Assembly: GCA_963746465.1 (NCBI GenBank)
Contig: CAVVAY010000002.1
Span: forward strand, 1-64,000
Direction of reading: 5' to 3'
Length of the DNA stretch: 64,000 nucleotides
Origin: CAVVAY01 sp963746465
Lineage (GTDB): Bacteria > Actinomycetota > Actinomycetes > JACCUZ01
In this document: positions 39,041-47,222 of the stretch, piece after piece
Position numbering within the stretch: the first letter of the stretch is position 1
Layout of the letters: each line of letters begins with the position of its first letter
The notes under the pieces: generated by a model
Databases searched by the model: none
What the model saw: the letters and a program-made list of their open reading frames with translations, nothing else
Told to the model about the DNA's origin: nothing
Position numbers and translations under genes: made by a program

Positions 39041-39588
39041 CAGCGGCCCTCCGCCGGCTCGCGCTCCCCGTCAGCAGGGCCGATGTCGCGCCGGGACAGC
39101 ACGATGGCGCCCACCAGTGCCGCCAGCAGCAGCACGGAGAGGACCTCGAACGGCAGCACCCAGGCCCGGAAGATCGCCGCCCCGGCCGAGGCGGACGAGC
39201 CGCGCACCGGGTCGTCGCCCAGCTCGATGCGCTCGCCCTGGAAGGCGTCGACGGCAGCGACCAGCACGACGCCGGCCAGCCCGAGCGCGATCACCGCGGC
39301 CGCCAGCCGCTGCAGGGGAGGCCCGTCGAGGTCGGTCGACACCCCGATCGGCGCCCGGGTGAGCATCAGGCCGAACAGCAGCAGGACGACCACGGCGCCG
39401 ACGTAGATCAGCACCTGCACCCAGGCGACGAACTCGGCCGACAGCAGCAGGTAGCAGCCGGCCACCGCGCCCAGGCAGACGACCAGCCACAGGGCCGCGT
39501 GCACGAGCTGGCGGGTGGTGACGACCAGCAGCGCCGCGGCTACCGCCACCACACCGAGCAGCCCGAACAGCACCTCCACCAGGCTCAC
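39040..39588 (-). CDS. nuoJ2: Complex I-like subunit J, second set
   Basis: This 182-residue, five-helix subunit has the NuoJ pattern AEFVAWVQVLIYVGAVVVLLLFGLM (pi-bulge helix region, split here) and VLPFEVLSVLLLAALVGAIVL. The GTG start at 39588 overlaps nuoI2 (GTGA). It is shorter than the main-cluster NuoJ (262 residues), mainly because it lacks that protein's C-terminal tail. Confidence 0.92.
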   Translation of the reverse strand: MSLVEVLFGLLGVVAVAAALLVVTTRQLVHAALWLVVCLGAVAGCYLLLSAEFVAWVQVLIYVGAVVVLLLFGLMLTRAPIGVSTDLDGPPLQRLAAAVIALGLAGVVLVAAVDAFQGERIELGDDPVRGSSASAGAAIFRAWVLPFEVLSVLLLAALVGAIVLSRRDIGPADGEREPAEGR

Positions 39589-40157
39589 GACTCGGGCTCT
39601 CCCGCCTTGTCCGCCGCCTTGTCCGCCGCCTTGTCCGCCGCCTCGTCCGCCGCCGTGTCCGCCGCCTTGTGTGCGGCGTCGATCTCCTTCGGCCGCACGC
39701 CGTGCACGTCGTGCGCGGGCGGCGGCGGGACGGTCGCCATCCACTGACCCAGCCGGTCCTTGCCGTGCGTCAGGTCCCGGATGTCCAGCTCGGAGTACTC
39801 GAACTCAGGTGACCAGAACAGCGCGTCGAAGGGACACACCTCGATGCAGATGCCGCAGTACATGCACAGCGAGAAGTCGATGTCGAAGCGGTCGAGCACG
39901 TTGCGCTGCCGCTCGCGACCGCCCTCGGGCGCCGGGATCGTCTCCTTGTGCGAGTCGATGTAGATGCACCAGTCGGGGCACTCGCGGGCACACAGCATGC
40001 AGACGGTGCAGTTCTCCTCGAGCAGGGCGATCACCCCGCGGCTGCGCGGCGGCAGCTCGGGCTTCACGTCCGGGTACTGCTGGGTCACCGAGCGCCGCCC
40101 CATCGTGCGCAGCGTCACCGCCAGGCCCTTGGCCAGCCCCGTGCCGGGCACCTTCAT
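39585..40157 (-). CDS. nuoI2: Complex I-like 2x[4Fe-4S] subunit I, second set, with AADK repeat tail
   Basis: This 190-residue ferredoxin-like subunit has two full cluster motifs: CTVCMLCARECPDWC and CMYCGICIEVCPFDA (clusters N6a and N6b). Its C-terminal ~30 residues are an Ala/Asp/Lys-rich repeat (AADKAADKAADKAGE) encoded by tandem 12-base units, absent from the main NuoI. Without NuoEFG in the cluster, this subunit would be the first iron-sulfur relay exposed to an outside donor such as ferredoxin. That is inference. Confidence 0.94.
   Translation of the reverse strand: MKVPGTGLAKGLAVTLRTMGRRSVTQQYPDVKPELPPRSRGVIALLEENCTVCMLCARECPDWCIYIDSHKETIPAPEGGRERQRNVLDRFDIDFSLCMYCGICIEVCPFDALFWSPEFEYSELDIRDLTHGKDRLGQWMATVPPPPAHDVHGVRPKEIDAAHKAADTAADEAADKAADKAADKAGEPES
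39604..39663 (-). repeat. Tandem 12-base repeat in nuoI2
   Basis: Five units of GCCTTGTCCGCC (plus strand; the fourth and fifth carry one substitution each) lie head to tail and encode AADK/AADE/AADT in the NuoI2 tail. The period is a multiple of three, so length changes would not break the frame. It is predicted to form a charged helix. Confidence 0.85.
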
Positions 40158-41122
40158 GTCGCCACCGCCACCACTCCCGTCAGTGCGAGCTGTCCGAGGG
40201 CCACCGGCACCAGCCCCTGCCAGGCGAGCCGTTGCAGCTGGTCCTCCCGCAGGCGCGGGTAGGCCACCCGGAGCCAGATCACCACGAATGCGAGCACGAA
40301 GGTCTTGGCCAGCGTCCAGACCAGACCCGGCAGGCCCCAGAGCGACTCGTCGAACGGACCCTTCCAGCCGCCGAGGAACAGCACCGTCGTGAGCGCGCAG
40401 AGCACCACGATGCCGGCGTACTCGGCCAGCAGGAACAGCGCGAACCGCAGCCCGGTGTACTCGGTGTAGGCGCCGAAGATGATCTCCGAGTCGGCGACCG
40501 GCATGTCGAAGGGCGGCCGCTGGAGCTCGGCCAGCCCGGCGACGAAGAACACCGCGGCTCCCGGGGCCTGCCAGAGCAGCCACCACGGCTCCCACGCCTC
40601 CACGATCCCCGACAGCGAGAGGGTGCCGGCCGCCATCGCCACCGACGCGGCGGCGAGCAGGAACGGCAGCTCGTAGGCCAGCAGCTGGGCAGCGCTGCGC
40701 AGCCCGCCGAGCAGGGAGTACTTGTTCGCGCTGGCCCAGCCGGCCATCAGCGAGCCGAGCACCCCGACGCCCATCACGGCGATGACGAAGAAGATGCCGG
40801 CATCGAGCTCCTGGCCCACCCAGTCCGGCGCCACCGGGATCGCGACCAGCACGACGAGGTAGGGGATCAACGCGACGGCGGGAGCCAGCTTGAAGACCGC
40901 TCGGTCGGCGGCCGCCGGGACGAGGTCCTCCTTCTGGGCGAACTTCACGCCGTCTGCCACCAGCTGCGCCCAGCCGTGGAATCCGCCGGCGTACATCGGG
41001 CCCATCCGGCTCTGCATGTGTGCCATCGCCTTGTGCTCGGCCTGGCCGACGAGCAGCGGCAGGGTGAGGAACGCGCCGAGCACCAGCACCAGCTTCAGCA
41101 CGACCTCGAGCAGCTCGGTCAC
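40154..41122 (-). CDS. nuoH2: Complex I-like subunit H, second set
   Basis: This 322-residue, eight-helix subunit lines the quinone cavity. Family segments include AHMQSRMGPMYAGGFHGWAQ, LVADGVKFAQKEDLVP, the acidic loop DMPVADSEIIFGAYTEYTGL and LGGWKGPFDE. The GTG at 41122 overlaps the nuoC2 stop. It is shorter at the C-terminus than the main NuoH (437 residues). Confidence 0.94.
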   Translation of the reverse strand: MTELLEVVLKLVLVLGAFLTLPLLVGQAEHKAMAHMQSRMGPMYAGGFHGWAQLVADGVKFAQKEDLVPAAADRAVFKLAPAVALIPYLVVLVAIPVAPDWVGQELDAGIFFVIAVMGVGVLGSLMAGWASANKYSLLGGLRSAAQLLAYELPFLLAAASVAMAAGTLSLSGIVEAWEPWWLLWQAPGAAVFFVAGLAELQRPPFDMPVADSEIIFGAYTEYTGLRFALFLLAEYAGIVVLCALTTVLFLGGWKGPFDESLWGLPGLVWTLAKTFVLAFVVIWLRVAYPRLREDQLQRLAWQGLVPVALGQLALTGVVAVAT

Positions 41123-41712
41123 GGTTCGGGCTCCGGAGCCGGGCCGGGTGCGCGGGGTCCCCACTCGTCGGGGTCGGGTACGCCGGGCGGCCGGGTCTTG
41201 CGACGGCTCGGCGGGCCGCCCTCGTCGGACTCTCCCGGCTCCTTGGCGCCGGGCCAGGCCTTCGCGGCCCGGGCAGCCAGCACGAAGTCCTTGCGCAGCG
41301 GGTTGCCCTCGAAGCCGTCGGGCAGCAGCAGCGGCACCAGGTTGGGGTGGCCGGCGAAGTCGACGCCGAACATCTCGTAGGTCTCACGTTCGTGCCACGA
41401 GGCGCCGGCGAAGACGCCGGTGGCGGTGGCCAGCGAGGGTGTGGCTGCCGGCACCCGGGTGCGCAGCAGAAGGTGCTCGTGCCGCTCGACCGACCAGAGG
41501 TGCACGACGACGTCGAACCCCGGCTCGTCGGACAGGTCGGTCTGGTCGACCGCGGTCAGCCAGTCGAAGTAGGTGAAGCCGAGCTCGTCGCGGGCGGCGG
41601 TGAGGGCGTCGACCCAGACGGCCGGCGGCAGGTCGACGGTGTCCTGCCCGTACGCCGACTCGACCCGCGCCTGCTCGCCGTACCGACCGGCGACCTGCTC
41701 GGCTGGGGTCAT
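41119..41712 (-). CDS. nuoC2: Complex I-like 30-kDa subunit C, second set
   Basis: This ~197-residue protein has the NuoC pattern YFDWLTAVDQTDL, WHERETYEMFGVDFAGHP and NPLRKDFVL, followed by a Pro/Glu-rich tail. It is a stand-alone NuoC, not a NuoCD fusion, and no nuoD lies beside it. The gene after it is nuoH2, so D, E, F and G are all missing from the cluster. It overlaps nuoB2 by 4 bases. Confidence 0.93.
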   Translation of the reverse strand: MTPAEQVAGRYGEQARVESAYGQDTVDLPPAVWVDALTAARDELGFTYFDWLTAVDQTDLSDEPGFDVVVHLWSVERHEHLLLRTRVPAATPSLATATGVFAGASWHERETYEMFGVDFAGHPNLVPLLLPDGFEGNPLRKDFVLAARAAKAWPGAKEPGESDEGGPPSRRKTRPPGVPDPDEWGPRAPGPAPEPEP

Positions 41713-42257
41713 GCGTCGCCGACAGGAACGGAGGTGATGGGGCCGCGCGGTGCCTGCGGGCGGTAGCGCTCGCCCAGCGACTCGGCCGCGATCTTCTCCT
41801 GCAGCTTCAGGATCCCCTGCAGCAGCGCCTCCGGACGCGGCGGGCAGCCGGGCACGTAGACGTCGACCGGCACGATCTGGTCGACGCCCTTGGTGACGCA
41901 GTAGGAGTCCCAGTACGGGCCGCCGGAGTTCGAGCAGGCACCGAAGGAGATGACGTACTTCGGTTCCGGCATCTGCTCGTAGAGCCTCTTCACGGCCGGC
42001 GCCATCTTGTCGCTGACCGTGCCGCTGACGACCATCAGGTCGGCCTGCCGCGGGCCGGGGGCGAACGGGATGACGCCCAGCCGGATGAAGTCGTGGCGCG
42101 ACATCGAGGACGCGATGAACTCGATGGCGCAGCAGGCCAGCCCGAAGTTGAAGACCCAGAGGCTGTAGCGGCGTCCCCAGTTGAGGACCAGTCGCATCGG
42201 CTCCGGGACGACCCGCTGCAGGGGGCCGACCGTCGGGTGCGGGAGGTCTACCGCCAC
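41709..42257 (-). CDS. nuoB2: Complex I-like N2-cluster subunit B, second set
   Basis: This 182-residue subunit carries the N2 iron-sulfur cluster: LACCAIEF (two adjacent Cys), GACSNSGG and VPGCPPRPEALLQG, all four ligands intact. MSRHDFIRLGVIPFAPG and QADLMVVSGTVSDKM are also typical. GTG at 42257 is used, overlapping nuoA2 by 10 bases. N2 normally works with NuoD at the quinone site. Confidence 0.95.
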   Translation of the reverse strand: MAVDLPHPTVGPLQRVVPEPMRLVLNWGRRYSLWVFNFGLACCAIEFIASSMSRHDFIRLGVIPFAPGPRQADLMVVSGTVSDKMAPAVKRLYEQMPEPKYVISFGACSNSGGPYWDSYCVTKGVDQIVPVDVYVPGCPPRPEALLQGILKLQEKIAAESLGERYRPQAPRGPITSVPVGDA

Positions 42258-42619
42258 GCGAGGACCCCCTTGCGCCAGGCGTAGAGCAGCCCGACGCCGA
42301 GGAAGGCGAGGAAGACGAACATCTCGACCAGCGTGGTCGCGCCGAACCCGGGGGCGTCGAAGACGGTCGCCCAGGGGAACAGGTAGATCGCATCGACCGC
42401 GAACACGACGTACAGGTAGGCGAACACGTAGTAACGGATGTGGCTCTGCGCCCAGCCGTCGCCGACCGGGTCGACGCCGCACTCGTAGGTGACCGACTTG
42501 TCACCCCCCGGAACGGTGGGTCTCAGCATCCGGTTGGCGGCGAACGCCACGGTGACGAAGGAGATGCCGACGAGGAGCACCAGCCCGACCAGGGCATAGC
42601 CGCCGTAGAAGCCCTCCAC
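42248..42619 (-). CDS. nuoA2: Complex I-like subunit A, second set
   Basis: This 123-residue, three-helix subunit has the conserved loop YECGVDPVGDGWAQSHIRYY and an acidic membrane residue in VFAVDAIYLFPWA. The GTG start follows GAGGAGG. It is the first gene of the second nuo operon and is divergent from korA, with 93 bases between starts. That gap holds a short inverted repeat CCTAC/GTAGG (42688-42703), weak as an operator. Confidence 0.94.
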   Translation of the reverse strand: MEGFYGGYALVGLVLLVGISFVTVAFAANRMLRPTVPGGDKSVTYECGVDPVGDGWAQSHIRYYVFAYLYVVFAVDAIYLFPWATVFDAPGFGATTLVEMFVFLAFLGVGLLYAWRKGVLAWR

Positions 42620-42712
42620 CGCGCCTCCTCGGTCGTGCGTGGGCGGGTTGATCTTGTCAGCGGCCCGAGTCTAGGGCGCACCGGCAACCTACTGCGACGT
42701 AGGCTGGAACCC

Positions 42713-44617
42713 GTGGCGAAGGACGTGCAGCAGCTCGAGCGGGTGGTCATCCGGTTCGCCGGTGACTCCGGGGACGGCATGCAGCTGACGGGGGACCGGT
42801 TCACCACCGAGACGGCGTCGTTCGGCAACGACCTGTCGACCCTGCCCGACTTCCCGGCCGAGATCCGCGCGCCGGCCGGCACCCTGCCGGGCGTGTCGGC
42901 CTTCCAGCTGCACTTCGCCGACCACGACATCATGACCCCGGGCGACCGGCCGGACGTGCTGGTCGCGATGAACCCGGCGGCGCTGAAGGCCAATCTCGGT
43001 GACCTGGAGCGCGGCGCCGACATCATCGTGAACACCGACGAGTTCACCAAGCGCAACCTGGCCAAGGTCGGCTACGCCGCGAACCCGATCGAGGACGGCA
43101 CGCTTTCGGCCTACACGGTGCACGCCGTGGGCCTGACCTCGATGACGGTCGAGGCGCTCAAGGGCATCGACATCACCAAGAAGGAGGCCGAGCGCGCGAA
43201 GAACATGTTCGCCCTCGGCCTGCTGTCCTGGCTGTACAACCGGCCGACCGAGGGCACGGTGACTTTCCTCAAGGCCAAGTTCGCCCGCAACCCCGAGATC
43301 CTGCAGGCCAACCTGCTGGCCTTCCAGGCGGGCTGGAGCTTCGGGGAGACCACCGAGGACTTCGCGATCTCCTACGAGATCAAGCCCGCCCCCATGAAAG
43401 CCGGCCGCTACCGCAACATCTCCGGGAACCTCGCGCTGTCCTACGGCCTGATCGCGGCCTCGCAGCGGTCCGGGCTGCCGCTGTTCCTCGGCTCCTACCC
43501 GATCACCCCGGCCTCGGACATCCTGCACGAGCTGAGCAAGCACAAGCGGTTCGGCGTCCGCACCTTCCAGGCCGAGGACGAGATCGCGGCCGTCGGGGCG
43601 GCGCTCGGCGCGGCCTACGGCGGCTCGCTGGCCGTCACCTCGACCTCCGGGCCGGGCCTGGCGCTGAAGGCCGAGACGATCGGGCTCGGGGTCTCCCTCG
43701 AGCTGCCGCTGATCGTGGTGGACGTGCAGCGGGCCGGGCCGTCGACCGGGATGCCGACCAAGACCGAGCAGGCCGACCTGCTGCAGGCGATGTTCGGCCG
43801 CAACGGCGAGGCACCGGTGCCGATCGTGGCACCGAGGTCGCCGGCCGACTGCTTCGACACCGCTCTGGAGGCGGCCCGGATCGCCACTGCCTACCGGGTG
43901 CCGGTGATCCTGCTCTCCGACGGCTACCTGGCCAACGGGTCCGAGCCGTGGCAGGTGCCCGACGTCGAGGACCTGCCGGACCTGCGGGTGTCCTTCGCCA
44001 CCGAGCCGAACGCCACCGTCGACGGCACCCCCGAGGGAGAGCCGGTCTTCCACCCCTACCTGCGCGACCCGGCCACGCTGGCCCGGCCGTGGGCCGTGCC
44101 CGGAACCGCCGGGCTGGAGCACCGGATCGGCGGCATCGAGAAGGCCGACGGCACCGGCAACATCTCCTACGACCCGGCCAACCACGACTTCATGGTCCGC
44201 ACCCGCCAGGCGAAGATCGACGGCATCGCCGCGACCATCCCGCCGCTCGAGGTCGAGGACCCGTCCGGTGAGGCCCGGGTGCTCGTGCTCGGCTGGGGCT
44301 CGACGTACGGCCCGATCGGTGCCGCCTGCCGCCTCGTCCGCACCGCCGGCGGCCGGGTCGCCCAGGCCCATCTGAGGCACCTCAACCCGTTCCCGGCCGA
44401 CCTCGGCGACGTGCTGGCCCGCTACGACAAGGTGCTGATCCCCGAGATGAACCTGGGCTACGGGTACGGCGGTCAGCTGACCATGCTGATCCGCGCCAAG
44501 TACCTGGTCGACGCGCTCGGCTACACCCAGGTCCGCGGCCTGCCGTTCAAGGCCGAGGAGCTGGCGTCCGTGATCACCACCTGCGTCGCCGACATCACCA
44601 GCGAGGAGCTGTCGTGA
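42713..44617 (+). CDS. korA: 2-oxoglutarate/2-oxoacid:ferredoxin oxidoreductase, fused gamma-alpha subunit
   Basis: This 634-residue subunit has an N-terminal gamma domain (VIRFAGDSGDGMQLTGDRF, residues 8-200) fused to the alpha pyruvate-ferredoxin oxidoreductase domain (GSYPITPASDILHELSKHKR, TSTSGPGLALKAETIGLGVS, QRAGPSTGMPTKTEQADL). With KorB it oxidises a 2-oxoacid, most likely 2-oxoglutarate to succinyl-CoA, and reduces ferredoxin. The GTG start at 42713 gives an almost leader-free gene with a poor ribosome site. It is divergent from the partial nuo operon, which suggests shared use. Confidence 0.94.
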   Translation: MAKDVQQLERVVIRFAGDSGDGMQLTGDRFTTETASFGNDLSTLPDFPAEIRAPAGTLPGVSAFQLHFADHDIMTPGDRPDVLVAMNPAALKANLGDLERGADIIVNTDEFTKRNLAKVGYAANPIEDGTLSAYTVHAVGLTSMTVEALKGIDITKKEAERAKNMFALGLLSWLYNRPTEGTVTFLKAKFARNPEILQANLLAFQAGWSFGETTEDFAISYEIKPAPMKAGRYRNISGNLALSYGLIAASQRSGLPLFLGSYPITPASDILHELSKHKRFGVRTFQAEDEIAAVGAALGAAYGGSLAVTSTSGPGLALKAETIGLGVSLELPLIVVDVQRAGPSTGMPTKTEQADLLQAMFGRNGEAPVPIVAPRSPADCFDTALEAARIATAYRVPVILLSDGYLANGSEPWQVPDVEDLPDLRVSFATEPNATVDGTPEGEPVFHPYLRDPATLARPWAVPGTAGLEHRIGGIEKADGTGNISYDPANHDFMVRTRQAKIDGIAATIPPLEVEDPSGEARVLVLGWGSTYGPIGAACRLVRTAGGRVAQAHLRHLNPFPADLGDVLARYDKVLIPEMNLGYGYGGQLTMLIRAKYLVDALGYTQVRGLPFKAEELASVITTCVADITSEELS

Positions 44618-45687
44618 CCACCACCCCCGGTCCGCAGGGCTTCCCCGCCCTCGACCTCGTGCCCAAGGCCCGTGCGCCGCAGTCGGCCAAGGACTTCAAG
44701 ACCGACCAGGAGGTCCGCTGGTGCCCGGGCTGCGGCGACTACGCGATCCTCGCGGCGGTTCAGTCGTTCATGCCCGAGCTCGGCCTGGCCCGAGAGAACA
44801 TCGTCTTCGTCTCGGGCATCGGCTGCTCGTCCCGCTTCCCGTACTACATGGACACCTTCGGGATGCACTCCATCCACGGGCGGGCACCGGCGATCGCCAC
44901 CGGCCTGGCCGCATCCCGTCCCGACCTCTCGGTCTGGGTCGTCACCGGTGACGGCGACGCGCTCTCGATCGGGGGCAACCACCTGATCCATGCCCTGCGC
45001 CGCAACGTGAACCTGAAGATCCTGCTGTTCAACAACCGGATCTACGGCCTCACCAAGGGCCAGTACTCCCCCACGTCCGAGCTCGGCAAGATCACCAAGT
45101 CCACCCCGCTCGGGTCGCTGGACTCGCCGTTCAACCCGGTCTCGCTGGCGCTGGGCGCCGAGGCGTCCTTCGTCGCCCGGTCCATCGACTCCGACCGGAA
45201 GCACCTCACCTCGGTGCTGCGCGCCGCCGCCGGGCACAAGGGCACCGCGCTGGTCGAGATCTACCAGAACTGCAACATCTTCAACGACAACGCGTTCGAG
45301 GCCCTGAAGGACCCGTCGACCCGGGACGACTTCACCATCCGGCTCGAGCACGGCCAGCCCATCGTCTGGGGTGCCAGCGGCGAGCACGGCGTGGTGCGCG
45401 ACCACGACACCGCCCTCAAGGTGGTCGAGACCGCCGCCGTCGACCCGGCCGAGCTGGTCGTGCACGACGCGCACGCCGCCGACCCCTCGCACGCGTTCGA
45501 CCTGTCGCGGCTCGCCGAGAACTCCCTGGCCCGCACCCCGATCGGGGTGTTCCGCGACGTCGACCGCCCGGTCTACGACGACCTGATGCGCGAGCAGCTC
45601 GACCGGGCCGCCGAGACCCAGGGCGCCAGCGGCGAGGGGGCCCTGGCCGGCCTGCTCGCCGGCAGCGACACCTGGACCGTCGACTAG
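44614..45687 (+). CDS. korB: 2-oxoglutarate/2-oxoacid:ferredoxin oxidoreductase, beta subunit
   Basis: This 357-residue TPP-binding subunit has WCPGCGDYAILAAVQ and SGIGCSSRFPYYMDTFGMH (iron-sulfur Cys), TPP motif GDGDALSIGGNH and then NNRIYGLTKGQYSPTS. It overlaps korA by 4 bases. In actinomycetes KorAB can replace or assist 2-oxoglutarate dehydrogenase. No ferredoxin gene is in view, so the electron acceptor must be encoded elsewhere. Confidence 0.95.
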   Translation: MTTTPGPQGFPALDLVPKARAPQSAKDFKTDQEVRWCPGCGDYAILAAVQSFMPELGLARENIVFVSGIGCSSRFPYYMDTFGMHSIHGRAPAIATGLAASRPDLSVWVVTGDGDALSIGGNHLIHALRRNVNLKILLFNNRIYGLTKGQYSPTSELGKITKSTPLGSLDSPFNPVSLALGAEASFVARSIDSDRKHLTSVLRAAAGHKGTALVEIYQNCNIFNDNAFEALKDPSTRDDFTIRLEHGQPIVWGASGEHGVVRDHDTALKVVETAAVDPAELVVHDAHAADPSHAFDLSRLAENSLARTPIGVFRDVDRPVYDDLMREQLDRAAETQGASGEGALAGLLAGSDTWTVD

Positions 45688-46617
45688 GTGGGAGACGAGC
45701 GACGCGGCCTGGCGTACGGCGTCGCCTGCTACCTGATCTGGGGGTCGTTCCCGCTCTACTGGCCGCTGCTCGAGCCGGCCGGGTCGGTCGAGATCCTCGC
45801 GCACCGGATCGTCTGGTCGCTGGTCGTGGTGCTCGCCATCCTGGCGGTCACCCGCAGCTGGGGCTGGATCCGTCCGCTGCTCCACGACCGCGTCTCGATG
45901 GCGCGGCTGTCCCTGGCAGCCGTGCTGATCGCCGGCAACTGGGCCGTCTACATCTGGGGCGTCAACAACGAGCACGTGGTCGAGACGTCGCTGGGCTACT
46001 TCATCAACCCGGTGGTCACGGTACTCATCGGCGTGCTCGTCCTGCACGAGCGCCTGCGCCCGGTGCAGTGGGCGGCGATCGGCCTCGGCACCCTCGCCGT
46101 CGTCGTGCTCACCGTCGACTACGGCCGGCCACCCTGGATCGCGCTCGCTCTCGCGTTCTCGTTCGCGACCTACGGCTTGCTCAAGAAGCAGGTCGGCCCC
46201 CGCGTCGGCGCCGTCCAGTCATTGACCGTCGAGACGACGGTGCTCTTCATCCCGGCACTCGCCTATCTCGTGGTGCTCGAGGCCCGCGGCGACGGCCAGC
46301 TCGGGCACTCCGGTCCGGGACACGGCCTGCTGCTCGCCAGCGCGGGGGTGGCGACAGCGATACCGCTGCTGTTCTTCGCGAGCGCCGCCCGGCGGGTGCC
46401 GCTCTCGACGCTCGGTCTGCTGCAGTACCTCACACCGGTGCTGCAGTTCCTCACCGGAGTGCTGGTCTACGACGAGCCGATGCCTGCCTCGCGGCTGGCC
46501 GGGTTCGCGCTGGTCTGGGCCGCACTGCTCATCCTGTCGGTGGACGGCCTCACCCACCATCGCCGGTCGAGGCGCGGCGCCGACGCGTTCGAGCCGGCCG
46601 GCGCCGCAACCCCCTGA
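45688..46617 (+). CDS. rarD: RarD-type EamA transporter
   Basis: This 309-residue membrane protein has about ten helices in two EamA repeats, with the RarD pattern YLIWGSFPLYWPLLEPAGSVEI near the start and then AHRIVWSLV. The middle has NWAVYIWGVNNEHVVETSLGY and the second repeat LSTLGLLQYLTPVLQFL. RarD was named for chloramphenicol tolerance in Pseudomonas; its substrate is unknown. The GTG begins directly after the korB stop, so it is probably co-transcribed. Confidence 0.92.
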   Translation: MGDERRGLAYGVACYLIWGSFPLYWPLLEPAGSVEILAHRIVWSLVVVLAILAVTRSWGWIRPLLHDRVSMARLSLAAVLIAGNWAVYIWGVNNEHVVETSLGYFINPVVTVLIGVLVLHERLRPVQWAAIGLGTLAVVVLTVDYGRPPWIALALAFSFATYGLLKKQVGPRVGAVQSLTVETTVLFIPALAYLVVLEARGDGQLGHSGPGHGLLLASAGVATAIPLLFFASAARRVPLSTLGLLQYLTPVLQFLTGVLVYDEPMPASRLAGFALVWAALLILSVDGLTHHRRSRRGADAFEPAGAATP

Positions 46618-46626
46618 CTCCGCTGG

Positions 46627-46950
46627 CTACATCGGCGCGAGCTCGAACACCTCGATGGCGAAGCGTCCCTTGCCCTCGGTGAGGAACGGGTGCTTCTCGG
46701 TCAGCGCCTTGGCGGCCGCCAGCGTGTCGGCCTCGACGATCGAGTACCCGTTGAGGTCGCCCGGCTCGCGGGTGGTGCCGTCGTCGGCCACCGCCGTGCG
46801 CTCCCCGAACGGGTTGCCGAACTCGACCATGGCCGGTCCGGCGGTCTCCATCCAGGCGGTCCACGCCGCCATCTGCTCGGCGCCCTGCTCGGGCGTGAGG
46901 TCCTCCGTGGGGCTGGCAGGTCCGCGGTACAGGAAGATGAACTTCGCCAT
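46627..46950 (-). CDS. YciI-related protein
   Basis: This 107-residue protein of the YCII/DGPF family has a ferredoxin-like fold: KFIFLYRGPASPTEDLTPEQ, AWTAWMETAGPAMVEFGNPF, DLNGYSIVEADTLAAAKALT and FAIEVFELAPM. Related proteins act in dechlorination or appear next to ECF sigma factors, but no sigma gene is nearby. It is convergent with rarD. Confidence 0.9.
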   Translation of the reverse strand: MAKFIFLYRGPASPTEDLTPEQGAEQMAAWTAWMETAGPAMVEFGNPFGERTAVADDGTTREPGDLNGYSIVEADTLAAAKALTEKHPFLTEGKGRFAIEVFELAPM

Positions 46951-47126
46951 GTCGACCGTCTCCTCGAAAGAACTGGAGGCCGGACGCCGCCGATGCGGCG
47001 CCTCTGCTGCTCTCCACCCCAGTCGACGATCGGCGCAACACCGGATCGACAGGTCACTCGGCCCGAGGGCCGCGGAAACGCTCTCGCGCACGCGACCCCA
47101 CCCACCGCCGGGTTTGTCCACAGCGC

Positions 47127-47144
47127 ACGTTCCCGCGGGAACGT
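47127..47144. promoter_or_regulatory. 18-base perfect palindrome upstream of the YciI gene
   Basis: ACGTTCCCGCGGGAACGT is a perfect palindrome in the 272-base gap between msrA (stop at 47223) and the YciI gene (start at 46950). It could be an operator for a dimeric regulator about 180 bases before the YciI gene, or a terminator stem for msrA. No gene was found in the gap. Confidence 0.55.
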
Positions 47145-47222
47145 TGCGGCCAGAACGGCACGTGTGTTCGGCGTGGTCAGCCCGACCATCGAGGATCATG
47201 GAAACCGTCAGCCCTCAGCAGG

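Noticed and set aside
33798..42619. Second nuo cluster as a recent tandem duplication of the main one
   Set aside because: Subunits differ strongly in length and sequence (for example NuoJ 262 against 182 residues, NuoH 437 against 322) and four genes are missing, so it is an old, separate lineage.
42688..42703. CCTAC/GTAGG inverted repeat between nuoA2 and korA as an operator
   Set aside because: The arms are only 5 bases and such repeats are frequent by chance at this base composition; kept only as a note in the nuoA2 entry.
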